Assembly (NCBI GenBank): GCA_904501775.1
Contig: CAJGCJ010000047.1
Location: forward strand, 1 to 12,694
DNA length: 12,694 nt
Origin: an uncultured Bacteroidaceae bacterium
GTDB taxonomy: Bacteria > Bacteroidota > Bacteroidia > Bacteroidales > Bacteroidaceae
Direction: 5' to 3'
A model generated the notes under the pieces. The model did not search any database and was not told where the DNA came from. It saw only the letters and a list, made by a program, of their open reading frames with translations. Made by a program: the position numbers and the translations under genes. Below, piece by piece: positions 1-6,716 of the stretch (position 1 is its first letter; each line of letters starts with the position of its first letter).

Positions 1-1647
1 AAGTACGATTTTACTCTCAAAGGTAAGGCCGATATTGCCCCTGCAGTTGTAAAGGCCGAGCCTGCAGCCCCCAAGGCTGTTGAGCCTAAGAAGGTTGTTG
101 AGCCTAAGAAAGAGCCCGCAAAACAGCAGGAGCAGCCTGTGACTCCAAAAGCCGAGGAGCCCGTTGCTGAGCCGCAACAGCAGGTCAAAAGCGAGGCCGT
201 TGAGTCTGACGAGGCTTATATCAAGCAGTTGTGGACTCCCGTTGTAGACAAGTTGGAGGCTTTTGGCGAGACAGGCGAGCGTTCATTGTGGCTCACATTC
301 CTGCTTGGTCTTGGTGGTGGCCTTGTAGCGTTGCTTACACCCTGTGTGTGGCCTATCATTCCAATGACAATGAGTTTCTTCCTCAAACGTACAAAGAGCC
401 GCAAACAGTCATTGACCGAGGCTGTTACATACGGTGTGTCAATCATCGTGATTTATCTGGCTTTGGGACTCTTCGTTACATTGGCATTCGGCGCGAGTGC
501 GCTCAACGCCCTCTCTACGAATGCAGTCTTTAATATACTTTTCTGCTTGTTGCTTGTGCTCTTTGGAGCATCGTTCCTTGGTGGTTTCGAACTTACATTG
601 CCCTCGTCATGGGTTAACAAGGTCGATGAGAAGGCAAGCAATACAACAGGCTTCATAAGTATATTCTTTATGGCATTTACTCTGGCGCTTGTATCGTTCT
701 CGTGTACAGGCCCCATCATCGGATTCCTTCTTGTAGAGATGACAACAGAAGGCTCTTTCTTCGGCCCTGCAATAGGTATGTTGGGATTTGCAATAGCATT
801 GGCTCTTCCCTTTACATTCTTTGCCATCTTCCCCACACTGCTCAAGCAGGCTCCCCGTTCAGGCGGTTGGATGAACACTGTGAAAGTTGTGCTCGGTTTC
901 ATTGAGTTGGCATTTGCCCTTAAGTTCTTCTCGGTAGCCGACCTTGCCTACGGCTGGAGACTTCTCGACCGCGAGGTGTTCCTTGCCATCTGGATTGTCC
1001 TTTTTGCTTGTCTTGGTCTTTACCTGTTGAATATTATCCGTTTCCCCCACGACGACGAGGGCGAGACAAAGACATCTGTTCCCCGTTTCTTCCTTGCACT
1101 TTTGTCGCTTGCATTTGCAGTGTATATGATACCCGGTCTTTGGGGTGCTCCCTGTAAGGCAATCAGTGCTTTTGCTCCTCCTATGTGGACTCAGGATTTC
1201 AGCCTTAACAAGAACGAGATTCATCCCATAAGCTACGACTACGAAGAGGGTATGCGCATTGCCAAAGAGAAAGGCATGCCTGTGCTGCTCGACTTTACCG
1301 GTCACGGCTGTGTGAACTGTCGCGAGATGGAGGCTGCTGTGTGGACCGATGACCGTGTTATCGATATTCTCCATAAAGAGTATGTGCTTATTTCGCTATA
1401 TGTGGATGACAAGACACCTCTTCCTCAGATTATAACAGTTGAGGAGCAGGGCCAGACAGTGAAACTGCGCACTGTGGGCGATAAATGGAGCTATCTGCAG
1501 CGTGTCAAGTTCGGTGCAAATGCACAGCCCTTCTATGTTCCGGTAGACAACAATGGTAATCCTTTGAACGGTTCATACTCTTACGACAAGAATGTCGATG
1601 AATATATAAAGTTCCTCAAGGGTGGTATTGCCAACTATAAGAAATAA
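1..1647 (+). CDS. dsbD: Thiol:disulfide interchange protein DsbD, 5'-truncated by the window
   Basis: DsbD carries reducing power from cytoplasmic thioredoxin across the inner membrane to periplasmic thiol proteins. The frame is open from base 1, so the true start lies upstream; the GTG at 139 is only an internal valine. Visible in order (numbering from base 1): the last strand of what should be the N-terminal periplasmic domain; a Pro/Lys/Glu-rich linker (about residues 13-70); a polytopic membrane domain with the first redox cysteine in LLTPCVWPIIPM (C115, bases 343-345) and its partner in SFSCTGP (C235, bases 703-705); and a C-terminal thioredoxin-like domain with the active site GCVNC (C437 and C440, bases 1309-1320). 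All redox cysteines expected in the visible part are present, so it should be functional. A hairpin follows the stop codon and the GH3 gene starts 65 bases on. The domain order excludes a plain CcdA or thioredoxin. Family assignment is firm; the electron acceptors are not known. Confidence 0.93.
   Translation, partial: KYDFTLKGKADIAPAVVKAEPAAPKAVEPKKVVEPKKEPAKQQEQPVTPKAEEPVAEPQQQVKSEAVESDEAYIKQLWTPVVDKLEAFGETGERSLWLTFLLGLGGGLVALLTPCVWPIIPMTMSFFLKRTKSRKQSLTEAVTYGVSIIVIYLALGLFVTLAFGASALNALSTNAVFNILFCLLLVLFGASFLGGFELTLPSSWVNKVDEKASNTTGFISIFFMAFTLALVSFSCTGPIIGFLLVEMTTEGSFFGPAIGMLGFAIALALPFTFFAIFPTLLKQAPRSGGWMNTVKVVLGFIELAFALKFFSVADLAYGWRLLDREVFLAIWIVLFACLGLYLLNIIRFPHDDEGETKTSVPRFFLALLSLAFAVYMIPGLWGAPCKAISAFAPPMWTQDFSLNKNEIHPISYDYEEGMRIAKEKGMPVLLDFTGHGCVNCREMEAAVWTDDRVIDILHKEYVLISLYVDDKTPLPQIITVEEQGQTVKLRTVGDKWSYLQRVKFGANAQPFYVPVDNNGNPLNGSYSYDKNVDEYIKFLKGGIANYKK
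79..110 (+). repeat. Short direct repeat coding the DsbD linker
   Basis: The 14-mer GTTGAGCCTAAGAA occurs at 79-92 and again at 97-110, a period of 18 bases (six codons). It encodes two copies of VEPKK inside a Pro/Glu/Lys-rich stretch. This is a low-complexity spacer between the N-terminal domain and the membrane domain of DsbD, probably made by slippage, and not a mobile or regulatory repeat. Confidence 0.6.
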
Positions 1648-1657
1648 ACCGTATAAT

Positions 1658-1685
1658 ATGCAGTCAAGGCACGCCTTGACTGCAT
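1658..1685 (+). terminator. Perfect hairpin after dsbD, without a U-tract
   Basis: ATGCAGTCAAGGC (1658-1670) is followed after two bases (AC) by its exact reverse complement (1673-1685), a 13-bp perfect stem 10 bases after the dsbD stop. The sequence after it (CAGCATAAATTC) has no run of T, and the other side has none either, so it lacks the second half of a standard intrinsic terminator. It may be a weak terminator, an mRNA 3'-end stabiliser or a processing site between dsbD and the GH3 gene. The hairpin is certain; its role is inferred. Confidence 0.5.
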
Positions 1686-1712
1686 CAGCATAAATTCAAA
1701 GTAGCTAAAGAG

Positions 1713-3221
1713 ATGAATGAAACAACTTTGTTGAGACCTTTTATCTGCCGCCGTGCCGATAAGATATCGGAATATGCGAATAACACCGAGAAGATTCAGA
1801 GCGGTGTGTTGCGTCGTTTGATAGATACTGCAGCGTCAACCGAATGGGGTGTGAAGCACAACTACGGCAGCATTAAAAGATACAGTGACTATGCCTCTAA
1901 TGTAGGTGTACAGGACTATGAAACACTGAAAGGATATATCGACCGTATGCGTCATGGCGAACGCGATATCCTGTGGAAAGGTCGTTGCCGTTGGTATGCA
2001 AAGTCATCGGGCACAACAAACGATAAGAGTAAGTTCATCCCTGTGACCGACCGCGGTTTGCAGAATGTTCACTATAAAGGTGGTTTTGATGTTGTATCGC
2101 TCTATCTGCGCAATAACAGGGCTAGCCGTTTCTTCTCGGGTAAGGGACTTATTCTTGGAGGCAGCCATGCCAGCAACTATAATCTCGAAGGCTCGCTTGT
2201 GGGCGACCTGAGCGCGATACTCATAGAGAATGTGAATCCGTTTGTGAACTTCTTGCGTGTGCCCGGCAAGGATATAGCACTCCTGAGCGACTTTGAAGAG
2301 AAGATGGAGAAGATTGCACGTGCCACAAGCAAGGTAAACGTTACCAATATCTCGGGTGTTCCGTCGTGGATGATGGCTGTGCTGAAACACATGCTCGAAA
2401 TTACAGGTAAAAAGAGCGTCGACGAGGTGTGGCCCAATCTCGAGGTCTTCTTCCATGGCGGAGTGGCTTTTACTCCCTATCGTGAGCAGTATAAGCAGCT
2501 TATCTGCAACCCCGATATGAAATACATGGAGACCTATAACGCGAGTGAGGGATTCTTCGGTATTCAGAACGACCCCTCCGACCCGTCAATGCTCCTTATG
2601 ATAGACTACGATGTCTTCTACGAGTTCATCCCCATGGATGAGTTCGATTCTCCCAATCCTACGGTACTTCCTTTGTGGCAGGTTGAGACAGGCAAGAACT
2701 ACGCAATGCTCATAAGCACATCGTGCGGTCTGTGGCGTTACATGATAGGCGATACCGTACGTTTTACAAGCAAGGAGCCCTATAAATTTGTAATAACAGG
2801 CAGAACAAAACATTTTATTAATGCGTTTGGTGAGGAGTTGATAGTTGACAATGCCGAGCAGGGATTGAAGGCTGCCTGCGAAGCTACAGGCGCTCAGGTT
2901 TCCGATTATACCGCAGCACCTGTCTTTATGGATGCCGAGGCACGTTGCCGTCACCAGTGGCTCATTGAGTTTACAAAAGAGCCTTCGTCGCTCACTCTGT
3001 TTGCCGAGGTACTCGATAAAACTCTGCAGCAGATAAACTCCGACTACGAGGCAAAGCGTTATAAGGATATAACACTTCAGCAGCTCGAAGTTGTCAAGGC
3101 CAATGACGGCCTGTTCAGTTCGTGGCTCAAGAGTAAAGGCAAGTTGGGTGGTCAGCACAAGGTGCCCCGCCTCAGCAACAGCCGACAATATATTGAAGAA
3201 CTGCTATCAATGAACAGTTGA
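1713..3221 (+). CDS. GH3-family acyl-adenylating enzyme (bacterial 'GH3 auxin-responsive promoter' protein)
   Basis: The 502-residue protein has no signal peptide, so it should be cytoplasmic. It belongs to the GH3 branch of the ANL (acyl-CoA synthetase/adenylate-forming) superfamily, whose plant members activate a carboxylic acid with ATP and join it to an amino acid. Nucleotide-binding motifs are visible in the expected order: SSGTT at 98-102 (phosphate loop), YNASEG at 275-280 (counterpart of the plant YxSSE motif), WRYMIGDTVRF at 341-351 (YRxGD-like) and TGRTKHFINAFGEEL at 362-376 (start of the C-terminal lid). The length is typical for bacterial members. The ATG at 1713 is kept because the N-terminus RPFICRRADKI fits the family as I remember it; there is no clear Shine-Dalgarno site. 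It heads a tight operon of exported proteins, with a 6-base gap to the lipoprotein gene. Substrates of bacterial GH3 proteins are not known to me, and auxin is unlikely. Confidence 0.9.
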   Translation: MNETTLLRPFICRRADKISEYANNTEKIQSGVLRRLIDTAASTEWGVKHNYGSIKRYSDYASNVGVQDYETLKGYIDRMRHGERDILWKGRCRWYAKSSGTTNDKSKFIPVTDRGLQNVHYKGGFDVVSLYLRNNRASRFFSGKGLILGGSHASNYNLEGSLVGDLSAILIENVNPFVNFLRVPGKDIALLSDFEEKMEKIARATSKVNVTNISGVPSWMMAVLKHMLEITGKKSVDEVWPNLEVFFHGGVAFTPYREQYKQLICNPDMKYMETYNASEGFFGIQNDPSDPSMLLMIDYDVFYEFIPMDEFDSPNPTVLPLWQVETGKNYAMLISTSCGLWRYMIGDTVRFTSKEPYKFVITGRTKHFINAFGEELIVDNAEQGLKAACEATGAQVSDYTAAPVFMDAEARCRHQWLIEFTKEPSSLTLFAEVLDKTLQQINSDYEAKRYKDITLQQLEVVKANDGLFSSWLKSKGKLGGQHKVPRLSNSRQYIEELLSMNS

Positions 3222-3227
3222 CATATT

Positions 3228-5147
3228 ATGATTCAGAAGATAAAAATAAAATATCTGCCTCTGTTGATACTGTTGACAGCTTGTGCAAGCATAGGTAACC
3301 CCGATGGCGGCCCTTATGACGAAGACGCTCCGATTTTTGTGTCGAGTACACCGCAGGCCTACGCTACAGCTGTAAAAGATGGAAAGATTGTGCTTGAGTT
3401 CAATGAAAATATCAAGCTCGAAAAAGCCTTTGAGAAGGTGGTTGTCTCTCCTCCGCAATTGGAGATGCCCGAGATTAACTACAGTGGCAAACGCATCACC
3501 ATCCAACTGCTCGATACTCTAAAGCCCAATACCACCTATTCGGTAGATTTCAACGATGCAGTAGTCGACAACAACGAGGGTAACCCTCTCGAGAATTTTG
3601 CCTTTGTATTCTCAACAGGCAATAATGTCGATACTCTTGCAGTGTCGGGTACAGTGCTTGATGCGTCAAACCTTGAGCCCATTAAGGGCATGCTTGTGGG
3701 TGCATATAAGGCAGGCAGTGATACACTCTTCTCTACAACTCCTTTTGAACGCCTGTCGCGCACCGACAGCCGCGGCCGTTTCACGATAAAGGGTCTTGCC
3801 CCCGGTAGCTATCGCATATATGCCCTTGCCGATGCCAACCAGAACTATTTCTTCGACCAGAAGAGCGAAAAAATTGCCTTCATGGACAGGACTGTAGAGC
3901 CCTTTGCCACACCTGCCATGCGTGCCGATACGATATGGCGCGACAGCACCACAATCGACTCGATAATGTATGTGCCCTACACACGTTTTCAGCCCGATGA
4001 CTTGGTGTTGCGTGCATTCAACGAGGAGTTCTACTCGCAGTATCTTCTGAAAAACGAGCGTAAGGAACATAATAATTTTATACTCTATTTTGCAGACAGC
4101 AACGACTCATTGCCCAAGATTAAAGGACTCAACTTCGACGAGCGCGATGCTTTTGTGGTAGAACCGTCGGCAAAGAACGATACAATAAAGTATTGGCTTA
4201 AGGATACAGCTGTCTATTACATGGATACGTTGCGCCTGTCAGTTACATATAACGTGCTCGACTCGATGCAGCAGGTAATAGCCCGCACCGATACGATAGA
4301 CCTTACAGCCAAGAGGTCGCGTGCCAAGTTGATTGAAGACGAGAAACGTGCATACGAAGATGCAAAGAAAAATTTCCTTAAGCAGGCTCGCCGTCGCAGC
4401 GATTTCGATGAGGAGAATCCCCCTGTGTATGTGCCTCCCACCAAAGAACTGAAGATAAAGCCAAAGAAGACCTCGGATGTAAATATTCCCTATTTGCTTA
4501 CATTTGACGAGCCTCTGTTGTCAATAGACACTTCGTATATACATGTGAGCAAGGTTGTAGATGACTCCACAACAGTGGAACTTCCCTTTGCCTTCCGCAC
4601 ATACAAAGGACAGCATCGTGCTTATGCCATATATGCCGAGTGGCGTCCCGAAGAGTCGTATAATGTTACAATAGACTCGGCAGCTTTCCATGGTCTTTAT
4701 GGAGGAACTTCAAAGAAGTATAACGAGACGCTTAAATTCCGCTCACTCGATGAATATGCAGTGCTCAGGCTCCACATTCCTGCATCAGGCACAGGCGCTA
4801 TTGTACAGTTGCTCGACAAGAGTGACAATGCAGTGGCAACTGAGTTGACAAAGCAGGACAGATGTACATTCTACTATGTGAAGCCCGGAAAATATTATCT
4901 GCGTCTTATTATGGACGATAACAGGAATGGTGTTTGGGATACCGGTGATTATGCCAAAGGCATCCAGCCCGAGAAGGTCTATTATTATCCCCATTCGCTC
5001 GACCTGCGCGCCCTCTTTGAATATGATCAGGACGATTGGAATCTTGGAGAGCCGTTCGACAAGCAGAAACCGCTTGATATAACCAAGCAGAAGCCCGATA
5101 AAGTCAAACAGAAGCGCAATCGTAACGCAACGCGCAATTTCAGATGA
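3228..5147 (+). CDS. Ig-like (SbsA/Big_5-type) domain lipoprotein
   Basis: A 639-residue protein beginning with a lipoprotein signal: basic N-terminus, hydrophobic core and lipobox LLTAC, so the mature protein should start at lipid-modified C19. Residues about 36-131 form an Ig-like fold of the bacterial Big_5/SbsA type (from IFVSSTP to FVFSTG). A carboxypeptidase-regulatory-like beta-sandwich follows at about 139-220 (GTVLDAS...PIKGMLVGAY, then GRFTIKGLAPGSYRIYAL). Residues about 364-416 are highly charged, with a KRAYEDAKKNFLKQARRR stretch. Near the C-terminus lies a second sandwich with DDNRNGVWDTGDY, a pattern I recall as conserved in Bacteroidetes members, then a Lys/Arg-rich tail. No catalytic motif is seen; a structural or surface-exposed envelope role is inferred. 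The ATG lies 6 bases after the GH3 stop, and the stop overlaps the start of the DUF3108 gene, so the three are probably cotranscribed and translationally coupled. Confidence 0.86.
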   Translation: MIQKIKIKYLPLLILLTACASIGNPDGGPYDEDAPIFVSSTPQAYATAVKDGKIVLEFNENIKLEKAFEKVVVSPPQLEMPEINYSGKRITIQLLDTLKPNTTYSVDFNDAVVDNNEGNPLENFAFVFSTGNNVDTLAVSGTVLDASNLEPIKGMLVGAYKAGSDTLFSTTPFERLSRTDSRGRFTIKGLAPGSYRIYALADANQNYFFDQKSEKIAFMDRTVEPFATPAMRADTIWRDSTTIDSIMYVPYTRFQPDDLVLRAFNEEFYSQYLLKNERKEHNNFILYFADSNDSLPKIKGLNFDERDAFVVEPSAKNDTIKYWLKDTAVYYMDTLRLSVTYNVLDSMQQVIARTDTIDLTAKRSRAKLIEDEKRAYEDAKKNFLKQARRRSDFDEENPPVYVPPTKELKIKPKKTSDVNIPYLLTFDEPLLSIDTSYIHVSKVVDDSTTVELPFAFRTYKGQHRAYAIYAEWRPEESYNVTIDSAAFHGLYGGTSKKYNETLKFRSLDEYAVLRLHIPASGTGAIVQLLDKSDNAVATELTKQDRCTFYYVKPGKYYLRLIMDDNRNGVWDTGDYAKGIQPEKVYYYPHSLDLRALFEYDQDDWNLGEPFDKQKPLDITKQKPDKVKQKRNRNATRNFR

Positions 5148-5968
5148 CAATGGAGAATAAGATAAGAAAACATATAATACTCTCGCTACTGATTATATTT
5201 GCCCTGCCAATCCCGGCGCAGAATATCAAGCAGACACCGGCATTCCGCTCGGGCGAGACACTGGAGTGTACTTTCTACTTCAATTGGAAGTTCATCTGGG
5301 TCAAGGCCGGTGGTGCCTCTCTCTACATACGCGACACCATCTTCAATGGTCAGCGTGCTCAATACATGACACTCTTGAGTTCAACCAATAGCACTGCGGA
5401 TGCCTTCTTCCGCATGCGTGACACCCTTACAACGGTGTTCACTCCCGACCTTCGCCCTATATACTACCGTAAGGCATCGGCCGAGGGAAAACGCTACTAT
5501 CTTAATGAGGTGTGGTACACATATCTTCCCGATTCTCTTGTAAAGGTGCGACAATTTTACCGTCGCGATAAGGATACCCCCCAATATAAAGAGGAGATTG
5601 TCAAGGGAGGTGTATATGATATGATGAGCCTTCTTGCCTATGCACGAACGCTCGACTTTGCATCGCTTAAGAAAGGGCAGCGTCTTACATTCCCCGTCGC
5701 AACAGGTAAACGTATAGTGCCGCAGCACCTTATATACAGGGGTAAGAAGCGTACCAAATCGGACGATGGACACGACTACGACTGTCTTGTGGTGTCGCTT
5801 GTCGAGGAGCGTAACGGCAAGGAACGCGAGATTATCAATTTCTACGTCACCAACGACGACAACCATCTGCCTATCTTGCTCGACCTCGCACTCAATTTCG
5901 GCTCGGCCAAGGCACGCCTCTCCAAAAAGAGCGGCCTGTTGTACCCCTTGAAGTCTATGCGCGACTGA
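5144..5968 (+). CDS. DUF3108 domain-containing exported protein
   Basis: The 274-residue protein has a Sec signal peptide (IILSLLIIFALPIPAQ), with likely cleavage after A25, so it is periplasmic or outer-membrane associated. The mature part matches the DUF3108 pattern: an opening FRSGETLECTFYFNWKFIWVKAG, a central RMRDTLTTVFTPDLRPIYYRK, then YDMMSLLAYARTLDF and a beta-rich C-terminal half. No function has been assigned to this family to my knowledge; the strand-rich sequence would fit a barrel or sandwich that binds a lipid or polymer, but that is inference. The start codon shares ATGA (5144-5147) with the stop of the lipoprotein gene, a classic coupling overlap. A second ATG at 5150 would remove two residues and is an equally possible start. 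It is the third gene of the GH3 operon. Confidence 0.86.
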   Translation: MTMENKIRKHIILSLLIIFALPIPAQNIKQTPAFRSGETLECTFYFNWKFIWVKAGGASLYIRDTIFNGQRAQYMTLLSSTNSTADAFFRMRDTLTTVFTPDLRPIYYRKASAEGKRYYLNEVWYTYLPDSLVKVRQFYRRDKDTPQYKEEIVKGGVYDMMSLLAYARTLDFASLKKGQRLTFPVATGKRIVPQHLIYRGKKRTKSDDGHDYDCLVVSLVEERNGKEREIINFYVTNDDNHLPILLDLALNFGSAKARLSKKSGLLYPLKSMRD

Positions 5969-5991
5969 TTGCGTAAAACTGCTGAATAATA

Positions 5992-6606
5992 ATGCGTACT
6001 CTCCTTACGGCTCTTTTTGTTGTGGCAATGGCTGTTCCCGTTAATGCACAGGATAATGAGCTTCTTATGAGAGTAGACAAGGCTATATACAGTCAGATGC
6101 AGCGCTTTCCGTCGAGTACATTGCGTGATATCTATAAGAACTTCTTTCACGATTATTTCGGTGTTGCCCACATGATAGGCGATACTGCACAAGTAAGGCA
6201 ACATATTGTCGATGAGCTATCGGCAGCAGACACTCTTGATGCGGCCTACTACGAGCCCTGCGGCTATAATAACAACTTCTACCGTGTGAACCTCTCTGCT
6301 TTAAGGGATGGCCTTATAACGCTCGATGAACTTGTCAATGCCTTTATGTCAAGCCTTCCTTATTCGCGTATTCAGATGGACGCACAGTGGACTACAGAGT
6401 GGAGTATGATAGAAAGTCGTGTACATATCCATTTCCCTCATATAAAGGGGTACGCGGCCGATTCGCAGTTTATATCCGATAACCTTTCAAGAGGTATTTA
6501 TGTGATGCACCACAGCGAGGAGTATAGCAGGGCGTATCATCCGCACTATAGGGTAGTGTACAAAGAGGTTTTCCTCGACAGCCTGCTCCCGCGTCTGCTT
6601 AAGTAA
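5992..6606 (+). CDS. Exported protein of unknown function, conserved in Bacteroidales
   Basis: A 204-residue protein with a clean Sec signal peptide (LLTALFVVAMAVPVNAQ, likely cleavage after A19) and no further membrane segment, so it is periplasmic. I recognise the overall pattern (DIYKNFFHDYFGVAHMIGD near residue 46, YYEPCGYNNNFYRVNLS near 86, MHHSEEYSRAYHPHYR at 172-187) as a Bacteroidales family without an assigned function. Histidines cluster in the C-terminal half: H145, H147 and H150 in HIHFPH, then H173, H174, H183 and H185. This could mean metal binding, but no known metalloenzyme motif is met. There is one cysteine in the mature part (C90). The gene starts 23 bases after the DUF3108 stop and ends 42 bases before a strong terminator, so it is the last gene of the GH3 operon. 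Confidence 0.8.
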   Translation: MRTLLTALFVVAMAVPVNAQDNELLMRVDKAIYSQMQRFPSSTLRDIYKNFFHDYFGVAHMIGDTAQVRQHIVDELSAADTLDAAYYEPCGYNNNFYRVNLSALRDGLITLDELVNAFMSSLPYSRIQMDAQWTTEWSMIESRVHIHFPHIKGYAADSQFISDNLSRGIYVMHHSEEYSRAYHPHYRVVYKEVFLDSLLPRLLK

Positions 6607-6648
6607 TATCCTTACGTTTTCTATTCTCTGAATTATTTACCCTATTGA

Positions 6649-6695
6649 ATAAATAAAATGACCCGTTCCATTTTGGAACGGGTCATTTTATTTAT
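6649..6695. terminator. Bidirectional intrinsic terminator between the GH3 operon and nifJ
   Basis: Two perfectly complementary 21-base arms (6649-6669 and 6675-6695) flank a five-base ATTTT loop. The inner stem, GACCCGTTCC with GGAACGGGTC, is GC-rich, and its outer part is A-rich on the left and T-rich on the right (TTTTATTTAT). It therefore has a U-tract in both directions. It lies 42 bases after the stop of the last plus-strand gene and 21 bases after the nifJ stop on the minus strand, as expected for a terminator shared by convergent units. Confidence 0.93.
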
Positions 6696-6716
6696 GGATT
6701 TTATTGTGCTATACGA

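Noticed and set aside
859..1374. Long minus-strand open frame (171 codons) inside dsbD
   Set aside because: It is antisense to a gene with clear family motifs, its product resembles nothing I know and it has no membrane or domain pattern; an effect of the codon usage of the real gene.
2586..3188. Minus-strand open frame of 200 codons inside the GH3 gene
   Set aside because: Antisense shadow of a well-supported coding frame; no recognisable domain and no promoter or start context.
3218..3223. TTGACA resembling a sigma-70 -35 box before the lipoprotein gene
   Set aside because: It overlaps the GH3 stop, lies only 4 bases before the ATG, and this group uses a different promoter consensus; chance match.
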